Assembly (NCBI RefSeq): GCF_001677885.1
Contig: NZ_LOCQ01000044.1
Coordinates: forward strand, 35,883 to 99,882
Length of the DNA stretch: 64,000 nucleotides
From: Janthinobacterium psychrotolerans
Lineage (GTDB): Bacteria > Pseudomonadota > Gammaproteobacteria > Burkholderiales > Burkholderiaceae_D
Reading direction: 5' to 3'
Shown here piece after piece: positions 14,776 through 24,992 of this stretch. Below the pieces are notes generated by a model. The model was not told the DNA's origin. It worked only from the letters and a program-made list of their open reading frames with translations, and ran no database searches. Each line of letters begins with the position of its first letter. Within the stretch, counting starts at the first letter, position 1. The translations under genes were made by a program, and so were the position numbers.

Positions 14776-17628
14776 TCATCTGGTGGCCTGACTGTTGTTT
14801 GCCGCCGCCTTGGCCTGCTCCGGATACAACACCACCTGCACATAATTGTCCATGTTCAGGTAGCGCTGGGCGGCCTGCTTCACCGCTTGCGGCGTGATGG
14901 CGCGCACGCGCTGCTCGTAGCGCAGGATCTGCGCCGGATCGCGGCCCTGGGTGACCGACCCCATCAGCTGGCTCATCCAGTAGTTGTTTTCACGCATGGC
15001 CTTTTGCTGGCGCGTAACCCAGTTCAGCTTGACCTTTTCCAGGTCCGCCGCGCTTGGGCCATCCTTCCTGATCCTGTCGATTTCGGCAAAGGCGGCGGCG
15101 ATCACCTTGTCGACGTTTTCCGGCCCTGTCGGCAAGGACAGCGCCACCGAATAATGGCCATACGGATGCTGGCCCATCGACGTTTCAAAGCCGCCGCCGT
15201 AAATCATGCTCATCTTTTCGCGCAGCACCTCGATTACCTTCAGGTTCAGCACTTCGCCGAGCGCCTGCAAGGTCAGCTTCTGCTCGTCCGAATAGGCCAC
15301 GTCGCCGGTGAACGTGATGGAAATCGTGCTTTTCGGTTCGCTGCCCATGTAGACGGCTTTTTTCACCACGCCCCGCACCGGACGCATGCCCACGTCGCGG
15401 TAGGCGTGCGGCACTTCGCTTACCGGCAAGGCGCCCAGGTAGCTGGCGATCAGGGGCTTGATCTTGTCGAGCTCGAAGCTGCCCGTGAAGATGAAGGTCA
15501 TGTCGCGCGCGCTGGAAAAGCGCTGGCGGAAAATGTCCAGCGAACGATCGAGGCTGACCTTGCTGAAGTCGTCCGGACGCGGTACGCCGTCGACACGCGG
15601 ATTGTTGCCGAACATGGTGTGCTGCACGGCGTCATAAAACACCGCGTCGGGCTGGGCCAGGATGTTCCTGGCCAGGTCCTGCTGCTTGCCGATATACGAC
15701 TGGAACAGGTCGGCATCCTTGCGCACGTCATGCATGTACAGGTACACCAGCTGCAGCATCGATTCGATATCGGCGCTGCTCGACGAGCCGCCAAAGCCTT
15801 CGCTCAATTCGCCCAGCGAGGCGCCCACGTTGACAGTCTTGCCGGCGACGATTTTCTGCAGGTCCAGCGGCGTCATGCCCTTCAGGCCCATGCTGCCGAC
15901 CACGGCGCTGGCATAGCGGGCATTGTAGATATCGGCGTCGCCATACAGCGACTGGCCGCCGAAGCGGGTCGCGCCCATCAACACCTGGTCGTTCTTGAAG
16001 TCGGTCGGTTTCAACAGCACGCGCACGCCATTGCCCAAAATCAGCTCGGTCACGCCGATGGCGCTGTTGAGCTTTTCACTGGCAATCGTGCCGCCAGGCG
16101 GCGGGCCGTCCATCAGGCTGCCTGCCACCGATTTTTCAGCATGCGGCTCGACTTTCTGCTGTTCGGCGCTGGCCACCGCATCGAGCAGCTGCTGTTGGGT
16201 CGGCACCGTGGCGCCGGGCTTGGCCTCGCCACCCATGAAGACCACCAGTTTCTTTTGCTGCTCGGGAATGACTTTCGCCACCGTCTCGTTAATTTCCTGC
16301 AAAGTTACCTGCGGCAGCAATTCGCGTGCATACATCAACTCGTTGGCAATGCCGGGTATCGCTTCCTGCTCCAGGAAGTTGCGCGAATATTCGGCCACGA
16401 AGCCGGCCGAGTCGGACTTGTCGCGCTCGTTATAAGCGCGCTCGTAATTGCGCAACATGTTCTTGCGCGCACGGTCGAGCTCGTCCTGGCTGAAGCCGAA
16501 GCGGCGCGCCCGTTCGTCTTCGCGCACCAGCGCATCGACGGCCGGCTGCACGCCGCCCTTGCCCAGCAAGGCATAGGCGCTGAACGACTCATAGCCACGC
16601 ACCAGCTTGCCCATGCTGCTGCCGCCCTGGATAAACGGCGGGTTGGCCTGCTGCGTCAGTTCCTGCATGCGCGCGCTGAGCATCTGGCCATACAGGTTCT
16701 CGATCATCTGGCGGCGGTAGTCGGCGATCGTCACCGGTTCCTGCGCCGGGCGGATAGGGTAACGGATGAACACGCTGTCGTCGGCCGCTTCCTTGTCGGT
16801 AATCACCAGCGCTTCCGTCTGCGAGCGCTGCGGCACCTCGGCATACAGGCGCGGGCGCGGCTTGGCCGGGTTTTTCAGCTTGCCGAAATGCTGACGGATC
16901 AGTTTTTCAGCCTGCTTCGGTTCGATATCGCCGACCACCATCACGGCCATCAGGTCGGGCCGGTACCAGTCCTTGTAAAAACGCTTGATCACCTCGGGCT
17001 TGAAGGTTTTCAGCACCTCTTCCTTGCCGATCGGCATGCGCTCGGCATAGCGCGAACCGTTCAGCAGTTTCGGGTACAGCACCTTGTTCATGCGGTCGCT
17101 GGCGCCCTTGCCCAGGCGCGCCTCTTCGAGCACGATGCCGCGTTCGCTGTCGATATCGGCCGGATTGAACTTCAGGCCATGGGCCCAGTCCTCGAGCACC
17201 AGGAAGCCTTTTTCCAGGTTGCCTTTTTGGGTGGTCGGAATCGGCAGCACATAGACGGTTTCATCGAAGCTGGTGTAGGCGTTCAGGTCGGCGCCGAATT
17301 TCACGCCGATCGATTGCAGATACGAAATGAGTTCATTGCGCTTGAAATGCGTCGAGCCATTGAAGGCCATGTGTTCGGTAAAGTGCGCCAGGCCCTGCTG
17401 ATCGTCATCTTCCAAAATGGAGCCGGCTTTCACCACCAGGCGCAATTCCACTTTCTGCGCCGGACGGGCATTTTTCTTGATGTAATAGGTCAGGCCGTTG
17501 GGCAATTTGCCCATGGTCACTTCCGGCGCCACCGGCAGCGGATCGCTCAAACGCAGTTCAGCTTGCGCCAGGGAGGCGCAGACCAGCAGCACGGCGCCCG
17601 AAATCAGGCGTAATTTACTCAGCTTCAT
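14776..17628 (-). CDS. M16 family zinc metallopeptidase (pitrilysin/PqqL-like), exported
   Basis: A 950-residue peptidase with two M16 halves. Residues 1-23 are a signal peptide (ending AQA), placing it in the periplasm. The zinc site is the inverted HxxEH motif, HFTEH at residues 82-86, with the third ligand Glu expected in the ERGIVLEEARLG stretch about 75 residues later. The inactive second half follows (for example VILGNGVRVLLKPTDFKNDQ-like strands). The length and exported nature match PqqL/YddC-type insulinase-like proteases, which degrade small proteins or peptides. It is divergent from the FMN riboswitch and ribB. The substrate cannot be predicted. Confidence 0.9.
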   Translation of the reverse strand: MKLSKLRLISGAVLLVCASLAQAELRLSDPLPVAPEVTMGKLPNGLTYYIKKNARPAQKVELRLVVKAGSILEDDDQQGLAHFTEHMAFNGSTHFKRNELISYLQSIGVKFGADLNAYTSFDETVYVLPIPTTQKGNLEKGFLVLEDWAHGLKFNPADIDSERGIVLEEARLGKGASDRMNKVLYPKLLNGSRYAERMPIGKEEVLKTFKPEVIKRFYKDWYRPDLMAVMVVGDIEPKQAEKLIRQHFGKLKNPAKPRPRLYAEVPQRSQTEALVITDKEAADDSVFIRYPIRPAQEPVTIADYRRQMIENLYGQMLSARMQELTQQANPPFIQGGSSMGKLVRGYESFSAYALLGKGGVQPAVDALVREDERARRFGFSQDELDRARKNMLRNYERAYNERDKSDSAGFVAEYSRNFLEQEAIPGIANELMYARELLPQVTLQEINETVAKVIPEQQKKLVVFMGGEAKPGATVPTQQQLLDAVASAEQQKVEPHAEKSVAGSLMDGPPPGGTIASEKLNSAIGVTELILGNGVRVLLKPTDFKNDQVLMGATRFGGQSLYGDADIYNARYASAVVGSMGLKGMTPLDLQKIVAGKTVNVGASLGELSEGFGGSSSSADIESMLQLVYLYMHDVRKDADLFQSYIGKQQDLARNILAQPDAVFYDAVQHTMFGNNPRVDGVPRPDDFSKVSLDRSLDIFRQRFSSARDMTFIFTGSFELDKIKPLIASYLGALPVSEVPHAYRDVGMRPVRGVVKKAVYMGSEPKSTISITFTGDVAYSDEQKLTLQALGEVLNLKVIEVLREKMSMIYGGGFETSMGQHPYGHYSVALSLPTGPENVDKVIAAAFAEIDRIRKDGPSAADLEKVKLNWVTRQQKAMRENNYWMSQLMGSVTQGRDPAQILRYEQRVRAITPQAVKQAAQRYLNMDNYVQVVLYPEQAKAAANNSQATR

Positions 17629-17794
17629 GTGTTCTCATAGGGTGGATGCAACAAGCATACCTTACACCGAATCGCGCAGAGGCCGATTAAAAATAGCTTA
17701 GAGGACATAATGCGATACAAATGGCAAGCTCCTGCCGGGGCGCCTGTTCTATGCTAAAGTATTGCCGCCGGTCATGTGGACCGGCACAACCATA

Positions 17795-17938
17795 CGTCTT
17801 CGGGGCGGGGTGCGATTCCCCACCGGCGGTAAGACCGGCAACGGTCAAGCCCGCGAGCGCCCGTCAAACGTCGTTTGACGGGGTCAGCAGATCCGGTGTG
17901 ACTCCGGGGCCGACGGTATAGTCCGGATGAAAGAAGAT
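17795..17938 (+). ncRNA. FMN riboswitch (RFN element)
   Basis: All conserved RFN blocks are present in order: GGGGCGGGGTGCGATTCCCC and ACCGGCGGTAA on the 5' side, then AGCCCGCGAGCG, GGTCAGCAGATCCGGTG, and GGCCGACGGTATAGTCCGGA with GAAAGAAGATG closing the P1 stem against ACGTCTTC. It senses flavin mononucleotide and lowers expression of the downstream ribB when FMN is plentiful. About 100 bases separate it from the ribB start. That spacer includes GCTGC / GCAGC followed by five T residues near 18009-18014, a possible but weak terminator-type expression platform. Confidence 0.96.
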
Positions 17939-18038
17939 GTGCGTCAGACCACCTGTCCGCTCGCCTTGCGCGCCGCGGCCTGCTGCGCCTGTGCGCTTGC
18001 CCTGCAGCGTTTTTCGCCTGTGCGAGGAGCGTTCCACC

Positions 18039-18683
18039 ATGTTAGTGAACAGCTACACCGTCGTTTCCCATGACCTTGAAGGTCGCATGCAATCGGCCCT
18101 GGCCGCCATGCGCGCCGGCGTGCCGGTCATTCTGCTCGACGATTTCGACCGCGAAAACGAAGCCGACCTGATCATCTCCGCCGAAAAACTCAGCACCGAA
18201 ACCATGGCACTCTTGATCCGCGAATGCAGCGGCATCGTCTGCCTGTGCCTGCCCGCCGAGACCGTGAGCAAGCTGGAATTGCCGCCGATGTCGCCCGACA
18301 ACGGCAGCCGCTACGGCACGCCGTTTACCGTCTCGATCGAAGCGCGCGAGGGCGTGACCACCGGCGTGTCGGCCGCCGACCGCGTGACCACCATCCGCGC
18401 CGCCATCGCGCCAGACGCCAAGCCGTCCGACCTGGTGCGTCCCGGCCATGTGTTTCCGCTGCGCGCCGCGCCCGGCGGCGTGCTCGAGCGCCGTGGCCAC
18501 ACGGAAGGCTCGGTCGACCTGTCGCGCATGGCGGGCCTGAACCCGGCCGCCGTGCTGTGCGAACTGATGAACCCGGACGGCACCATGATGCGCGGCGACG
18601 ATATCGAACGCTTTGCCGAGCTGCATGGCATGCCGATATTGACCATCGAAGAGATGGTGGCCTGGCGCAAGCTGCACGCCTGA
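18039..18683 (+). CDS. ribB: 3,4-dihydroxy-2-butanone 4-phosphate synthase
   Basis: A 214-residue enzyme that converts ribulose 5-phosphate to dihydroxybutanone phosphate and formate in riboflavin biosynthesis. It has the acidic loop [12 protein letters not shown] (substrate and Mg site), GHVFPLRA and [16 protein letters not shown], all diagnostic of RibB. The length equals stand-alone RibB, with no GTP cyclohydrolase II domain fused. The start ATG at 18039 follows GAGGAG; an ATG at 17937 falls inside the riboswitch P1 stem and was rejected. An FMN riboswitch lies upstream. It converges with an MFS gene, the stops being one base apart. Confidence 0.96.
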   Translation: MLVNSYTVVSHDLEGRMQSALAAMRAGVPVILLDDFDRENEADLIISAEKLSTETMALLIRECSGIVCLCLPAETVSKLELPPMSPDNGSRYGTPFTVSIEAREGVTTGVSAADRVTTIRAAIAPDAKPSDLVRPGHVFPLRAAPGGVLERRGHTEGSVDLSRMAGLNPAAVLCELMNPDGTMMRGDDIERFAELHGMPILTIEEMVAWRKLHA

Positions 18684-18684
18684 G

Positions 18685-20055
18685 TCAGGCGGCCTGCGCC
18701 CTGGCCAGGCGTACGTGCCGGTACACCAGGCAGGCCGCCAGCCCGTACGCCAGCGCCATGATGGCGTAGGCCAGCGGCATGCGCCCCGCCCAGCTCGGGG
18801 TCAGGTGCAGGATGCTGCCAACCAGCGCCACGCCGACCAGCGCGCCGATCTGGCGGTTGGCGTTCAGGGCCGCGGCCGCGCTGTTCGCATGCTGCTTGCC
18901 GGCCACCCGCATCACGGTGGCCGTCATGGCGGGAATCGCGATACCGATGGCCAGGTTCATGACGCCGGTCACCAGCGCCAGCCAGGCGTAAGGCGTGGCC
19001 GGCCGCAAGCCCATCAACAGCAGCGCCATCACCGAGGCCGTCAGCAAGCCCAGCAACATGGGTTTGCGCGTGCCATGGCGCGCGGCAATCGCGCCCGCCA
19101 GAAAGTTACCTACTGTATAGGCCGCCATCATCGGCAGCAACAGCAGGCCCGCGCGCAAGGCGTCCGCCCCGTCCGCCTGCTGCAGGAACAGACTGAGCAG
19201 AAACAGCTGGCCGAAGACGCAAAAATTGATCAAAAAACCCACGCCGTTGGCCGCGCCAAAGCTGCTGCTCTGGAACAGCGCACGCGGCAACAAGGGATGG
19301 CTGCCCCGGCGTTCGCGGCGCAGCAGCAGGCTGGCGCTCGCCACGGCCAGCGCACCGGCCGCCACTACGGGCACTGACAGCCAGCCCAGCACCGGTGCTT
19401 CGATCAGCACGAAACTCACACCCGCCAGCGCCGCCACCCCCAGCGCATGACTGAGCAGCGACAGCTCGCGCGGCTGGCGCGCCGGCGCACGCAAGGCCAG
19501 CTGCGCCAGCACGACGGCCAGCACGCCGAGCGGCACGTTGACCCAGAACACGCTGCGCCAGCCGAACTGGTGCACCAGCAGGCCGCCGATCAGCGGCCCC
19601 GACGCGCCAGCCACGCCCACCAGCGCCGACCACACGCCCAGCATGCGCGTGCGCTCGTGTGCATCGTCAAAGCTGTGCGTCAGCAGGCTCAGGGAACTGG
19701 GCATGAACAGCGCCGCGCCGGCGCCCTGCAGCAGGCGCGCCGCCGTCAGGAAGGCGCCATCGGGGGCGGCGCCGCACAGCACCGAGCCGACCATAAACAC
19801 CAGCAGGCCGCCCTGGTAGACGGCTTTCGGGCCGTAACGGTCGGCCAGCGCGCCGCCGGCCAGCAGCAGCGCGGCAAACGTCAGGGTATAGCCGTCGACC
19901 ACCCACACCAGGCCGGTCAAGGGAATCGCCAGGTCGCGCGCGATATCGGACAGCGCCACATTGACGGCGGTGACGTCGATCATCGCCATCACGAAACCGC
20001 CGGCCAGCGTGGCCAGGATCAGGAAGCGGCCACAAGGGGAGGAATGCACAGGCAT
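18685..20055 (-). CDS. MFS drug exporter, DHA2 (EmrB/QacA) family
   Basis: A 456-residue inner-membrane protein with about 14 hydrophobic spans. Residues near 26-52 contain [16 protein letters not shown], the motif D1-type sequence of 14-span multidrug exporters. [11 protein letters not shown] is MFS motif A, and [19 protein letters not shown] is motif C, which marks antiporters. It probably uses the proton gradient to expel amphipathic compounds. It is transcribed divergently from a LysR regulator, the usual arrangement for a regulated exporter. The substrate is unknown. Confidence 0.88.
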   Translation of the reverse strand: MPVHSSPCGRFLILATLAGGFVMAMIDVTAVNVALSDIARDLAIPLTGLVWVVDGYTLTFAALLLAGGALADRYGPKAVYQGGLLVFMVGSVLCGAAPDGAFLTAARLLQGAGAALFMPSSLSLLTHSFDDAHERTRMLGVWSALVGVAGASGPLIGGLLVHQFGWRSVFWVNVPLGVLAVVLAQLALRAPARQPRELSLLSHALGVAALAGVSFVLIEAPVLGWLSVPVVAAGALAVASASLLLRRERRGSHPLLPRALFQSSSFGAANGVGFLINFCVFGQLFLLSLFLQQADGADALRAGLLLLPMMAAYTVGNFLAGAIAARHGTRKPMLLGLLTASVMALLLMGLRPATPYAWLALVTGVMNLAIGIAIPAMTATVMRVAGKQHANSAAAALNANRQIGALVGVALVGSILHLTPSWAGRMPLAYAIMALAYGLAACLVYRHVRLARAQAA

Positions 20056-20134
20056 GATGTACTTTCAGTCAGCGTCAAGGCGGCCATTGTAGGAGTGTTG
20101 CATGATGCGGTAAATATGCATACACTCGGCACCC

Positions 20135-20152
20135 TGATGCAAAAATGCATCA
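20135..20152. promoter_or_regulatory. Palindromic LysR-type operator between MFS and LysR genes
   Basis: TGATGCA and TGCATCA are perfect inverted arms separated by AAAA, giving the T-N11-A layout of LysR boxes. The site lies 21 bases before the LysR start and about 80 bases upstream of the divergent MFS start. Related ATGCA-containing sequences lie at about 20099-20122. Confidence 0.6.
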
Positions 20153-20172
20153 ACAGTCAACGAGGAAAACCG

Positions 20173-21072
20173 ATGGATTGGGATAACGCGCGCATCTTCC
20201 TGGCGATCGGCCGGGCCGGCACCCTGCGCGGCGCGGCCGCCCTGCTGCGCATCGACCAGGCCACCTGCGGACGGCGCCTGGCGGCGCTGGAAACGTCGCT
20301 GGGCGCACGCCTGTTCCTGCGCACGCCAGCGGGCTACGTGCCGACGCCGGCCGGGGAACTGGCGCGTTCGGCGGCCGAGGCGATGGAGCGCGCGGCCGAC
20401 CAGCTGCAGCGCGAAATGCAGGGCGTCGACAACCGTTTGTCCGGCCTGGTGCGCATCGCCACCACCGACAGCATGGCCAGCCATTTCGTCATCGCCGCCA
20501 TGCAGCGCCTGCATGCGGCCCACCCCGACATCCGCATCGTGCTGCAGGTGGCGCCGCAGCTGGCCAGCCTGACGCGGCGCGAGGCGGACCTGGCCGTGCG
20601 CGCCGTGCGCCCGCTGGACCCCGACCTGATCTCGCGCCACCTGGTGCGGCGCCACCTGGGCCTGTATGCCTCGCCGGCCTACCTGGCCGCGCGCGGCGAC
20701 CCGGTGCGCGGCACGGCGCTGGCCGGCCACGACATCGTCATCTACCACCAGTCGATCACGGCGCGCCACGCCGAGCGGATCGCCGGCGAACCGGTGGCCA
20801 ACGCGCGCGTGGCGATGGAGGTCAACAGCGCCATGATGCTGCAGGAAGCGGCGCGCGCCGGCCTTGGCATCGCCGAACTGGGCGTGCACCTGGGCGAGAT
20901 CGACCCGCAGCTGGTGCGCATCTGGCCAGACCGGGCGGAACCGTATGACGTGTGGCTGGTGATGCATGACGACCTGTCGCGTTCGGCGCGCGTGCGGGCG
21001 GCAGCCGACGCCATTATCGCCAGCGTAGGGAACGCAAAGCCGGCCGCCGGCAATGATAAGATGCCACGATGA
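20173..21072 (+). CDS. LysR family transcriptional regulator
   Basis: A 299-residue regulator. The winged helix-turn-helix spans about residues 1-60 (FLAIGRAGTLRGAAALLRID, then RRLAALETSLGARLFLR), followed by a periplasmic-binding-like effector domain. The start ATG at 20173 is seven bases after GAGGA; the longer frame reaching into the MFS gene was rejected. It probably controls the divergent MFS exporter through the palindrome at 20135-20152. Its stop overlaps the start of the MCE permease gene (ATGA), so the permease is translationally coupled to it, an unusual arrangement. Confidence 0.9.
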   Translation: MDWDNARIFLAIGRAGTLRGAAALLRIDQATCGRRLAALETSLGARLFLRTPAGYVPTPAGELARSAAEAMERAADQLQREMQGVDNRLSGLVRIATTDSMASHFVIAAMQRLHAAHPDIRIVLQVAPQLASLTRREADLAVRAVRPLDPDLISRHLVRRHLGLYASPAYLAARGDPVRGTALAGHDIVIYHQSITARHAERIAGEPVANARVAMEVNSAMMLQEAARAGLGIAELGVHLGEIDPQLVRIWPDRAEPYDVWLVMHDDLSRSARVRAAADAIIASVGNAKPAAGNDKMPR

Positions 21073-21881
21073 CAGCTTCCACCTCCATCATCATTCGCCT
21101 GCGCCGCCTGAACCGCGTGGCCATGGCCTGGTTCATCAGCTGGTGGCGCTTGCTGCAGTTCTCGACCCTGATCTTTTCGCTGGCGCTGTCGCCGTCGAGC
21201 TACAACCGGCAGAACCGCCCCATCCTCGCGCACCGCCTGGTCAGCAATACCGCCCCCAACCTGGTGTGGTTCAGCGTAGCCTGCCTGCTGGTCGGCCTGG
21301 TACTGATCCGCATCGTGGTGGTCAGCGCGCAAAGCTATGGCCTGTCGCGCTATGCGCTGGAAATGGTGGTGCGCGTACTGGTGCTGGAACTGATACCGCT
21401 GACGGCGGCGCTGTTCGTGGCGCTGCGTTTGACCTTGCCAGACGGTATCGCGTTTGCGCAGATGCGCTCGAACGGCCTGCTCGACAAGCTGCGCCAGCAA
21501 GGCACGGACCTGCTGCGCGGCGAGTATTTTCCGCGCGTGATGTCGGGCATCTTCGCCGTCTGGATGCTGGCCATCGCCAGCTGCGTCAGCTCGCTGATCC
21601 TCGCCTATCTCACCATCTACGGCTTTACGCCGTGGGCGCTGCAGGGGTATACGCGGGTGGTGGGGCAGATCTTCAATCCGGCGGTGGTGCTGATCCTGGC
21701 GCTCAAGGTGGTGTTCTTCAGCTTTGCCGTGGCGCTGATCCCGCTGTCGTCGTCGTATTACCCGCCCGAAGCCCATCACCGCCAGCGCCTGTTTGCCGCC
21801 CATGGCCTGTCCGAAATGCTGCGGCTGTTTTCCGTCATCCTGCTGGTCGAAGTGGCCTCGCTGATGGGAAACTACTACTGA
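21069..21881 (+). CDS. MlaE-like ABC permease of an MCE lipid transport system
   Basis: A 270-residue inner-membrane protein with about five or six hydrophobic spans. The topology, the amphipathic N-terminal helix and the segment VRVLVLELIPLTAALFVALR correspond to the MlaE permease core, where E. coli MlaE has a LLRELGPVVAALLFAGR-like stretch. The sequence is divergent and the identification leans on the following MlaD-like gene. It starts within the last codons of the LysR gene (ATGA overlap). No MlaF-type ATPase gene is adjacent, so the ATPase must be encoded elsewhere if this works as an ABC transporter. Confidence 0.68.
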   Translation: MTASTSIIIRLRRLNRVAMAWFISWWRLLQFSTLIFSLALSPSSYNRQNRPILAHRLVSNTAPNLVWFSVACLLVGLVLIRIVVVSAQSYGLSRYALEMVVRVLVLELIPLTAALFVALRLTLPDGIAFAQMRSNGLLDKLRQQGTDLLRGEYFPRVMSGIFAVWMLAIASCVSSLILAYLTIYGFTPWALQGYTRVVGQIFNPAVVLILALKVVFFSFAVALIPLSSSYYPPEAHHRQRLFAAHGLSEMLRLFSVILLVEVASLMGNYY

Positions 21882-21912
21882 TGTCCGATTATTTTACTGC
21901 GAGCCCGACACC

Positions 21913-22923
21913 ATGAGCACTCCCTCCACTCCCGACCAGACCGACATCACGGCGCCCGAGGCCGTGCTGCCCGCGCCGCCGCCGGTGCGCCACGCCGAAC
22001 TGAAGGCGGCAATTCTGCTCGTCTCGATGTTCGTGCTGATCGTCGGCTCGGTGCTGTACCTGATGTATGCGCGTGGCGCCTTCGAAGCGACCCAGACGCT
22101 GGTATTGGCCACCGACGACTCCGACGGCGTGGTGGTCGGCGCCGACCTGACCTTTTCCGGCTTTCCCATCGGCCGCGTGCAGCGCATCGAACTGGCGCCC
22201 ACGGGCAAGGCACGCGTAATCATCGATGTGCCGAAAAAAGATGCGCACTGGCTGCGCACCAGCAGCATTTTCACCCTGGAGCGCGGCATCGTCGGCGGCG
22301 CCAAGCTGCGCGCCTACAGCGGCATCCTGACCGATCCGCCCTTGCCCGACGAAGCCACGCGCGACCTGCTGGTGGGCGACATGGCGGCCGAAATCCCGCG
22401 CCTGCTGGCCGCCGCCAAGGACCTGCTGGCCAATCTGGGCAGCCTGACCGGCAGCGATTCGGCGTTGGATACCACCATGCGCAACGTGCAGGCGGTCACC
22501 GGCAAGCTCAGTGGCCCGGGCGGCGCGATGGGCCTCTTGACGGGCGACGACAAACAGTCAAGGCTGCTGGTCGAGCGCGCCAACGCCCTGCTGCTCACGG
22601 CCGACCAGCTGGCGCGCCGCACCGATGGCCTGGTGAACAATACGGATAAACGCGTGTTCGGCGAACAGGGCGTGATGACCGACGCGCAGGCGACCATCGT
22701 GCAACTGAACGCCCTCTTGGCCGACACGCGCAACAGCCTGAAAAAGGTCGACGCCGTGCTGGTCGAAGCGCAGGCCGTGGGCGCCAACGCCAAGGCGGCC
22801 ACGGCCGACCTGGGACCGCTGCGCGCCGACGTGGAAAGCAATCTGCGCAAGGTCGAGCAGCTGGTCAATGAAATCAACCGCAAATGGCCGTTCAAGCGCA
22901 ATCCGGAGATCACCCTGCCATGA
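21913..22923 (+). CDS. MlaD family (MCE domain) substrate-binding protein
   Basis: A 336-residue protein with one N-terminal membrane span at about residues 28-50 and an MCE domain at about 55-135 (VVVGADLTFSGFPIGRVQRI is the conserved start). A long periplasmic helical region follows with many small residues, ending in KWPFKRNPEITLP, a tail seen in MCE proteins of the PqiB/YebT/MlaD type. MCE proteins form hexameric rings that carry phospholipids between membranes. It sits 31 bases after the permease gene and overlaps the lipoprotein gene by four bases, so all three form one operon. Confidence 0.85.
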   Translation: MSTPSTPDQTDITAPEAVLPAPPPVRHAELKAAILLVSMFVLIVGSVLYLMYARGAFEATQTLVLATDDSDGVVVGADLTFSGFPIGRVQRIELAPTGKARVIIDVPKKDAHWLRTSSIFTLERGIVGGAKLRAYSGILTDPPLPDEATRDLLVGDMAAEIPRLLAAAKDLLANLGSLTGSDSALDTTMRNVQAVTGKLSGPGGAMGLLTGDDKQSRLLVERANALLLTADQLARRTDGLVNNTDKRVFGEQGVMTDAQATIVQLNALLADTRNSLKKVDAVLVEAQAVGANAKAATADLGPLRADVESNLRKVEQLVNEINRKWPFKRNPEITLP

Positions 22924-23585
22924 CCATCACACGTATCCTGACGGCCGCCGCACTGGCCAGCGCATTGGCGGCCTGCTCCAGCGGCCCGCCCGTGCCGGAC
23001 TGGAAAATGAATGCGCAAAGTTCGATCGAGCGCTTCGAGGCGGCTTACCTCGCCGGCAGGACGCTGGTCGAGCAAACCGAATTTCAGCGCGCGCGCAGCC
23101 AGGTGGCGGGCACCGGCAAGGTCGACCTGGTCGCCAGGGTCGAACTGCTGCGCTGCGCCACGCGCGTGGCCAGCCTGGTGTTCGAGCCCTGCACGGGTTT
23201 TGACGCCTTGCAGGAAGACGCCAGCGCGGCGGACCGCGCCTATGCGGCCTACCTGGCAGGCACGGCGGTAGCAGAGACGGCGCTGCTGCCGGAGTCGCAG
23301 CGCGCGGTGGCCGCCGCCTCGGACACGCAGGCGGCCAGCGCGGCGGCGGCCATCAAGCAGCCCCTGGGCAGGCTGGTGGCGGCCGGCGTGCTGCTGCGCG
23401 CCAACCGCGCCACGCCCGAGCTGCTCGACATGGCCGTCACGACCGCCTCGGACCAGGGCTGGCGCCGCCCGCTGCTGGCCTGGCTGGGCGTGCAGCGCCT
23501 GCGCGCCGAGCAAGCCGGCGACGCGCCTGAAGCACAACGCATCGCACGCCGCATGGCGCTGGTCGGCGAGCCGCCTGCGCGGTAA
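22920..23585 (+). CDS. Outer-membrane-type lipoprotein of the MCE operon
   Basis: A 221-residue lipoprotein. The signal peptide MTITRILTAAALASALAAC ends in a lipobox (LAAC), giving a lipidated Cys at residue 19 followed by SSG, compatible with outer-membrane sorting. The mature part is Ala-rich and helical, unlike the PqiC/ABC-auxiliary fold I would expect, so its exact family is unclear. The start overlaps the MlaD-like stop (ATGA), arguing for translational coupling. Its role in lipid transport is inferred only from that position. Confidence 0.78.
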   Translation: MTITRILTAAALASALAACSSGPPVPDWKMNAQSSIERFEAAYLAGRTLVEQTEFQRARSQVAGTGKVDLVARVELLRCATRVASLVFEPCTGFDALQEDASAADRAYAAYLAGTAVAETALLPESQRAVAAASDTQAASAAAAIKQPLGRLVAAGVLLRANRATPELLDMAVTTASDQGWRRPLLAWLGVQRLRAEQAGDAPEAQRIARRMALVGEPPAR

Positions 23586-23666
23586 AATTGCCGTGCCGGC
23601 GGCACCGGCTTCGGGCATAATCGAACCAGGCCGGGATTCCGGCCACCGATGCAGCGAGGTGCGGCG

Positions 23667-24967
<1,301 letters not shown>

Positions 24968-24992
<25 letters not shown>

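Noticed and set aside
14887..17613. Plus-strand open frame of 908 codons over the M16 peptidase gene
   Set aside because: His/Gln/Arg-rich nonsense translation typical of an antisense frame; the minus-strand peptidase has an intact signal peptide and HxxEH motif.
17937..18038. Upstream in-frame ATG start for ribB
   Set aside because: It falls in the closing stem of the FMN riboswitch, and the ATG at 18039 has a good ribosome site and gives the normal RibB length.
19447..20172. Upstream extension of the LysR gene
   Set aside because: It overlaps the MFS gene; the ATG at 20173 with GAGGA nearby begins a normal LysR helix-turn-helix.
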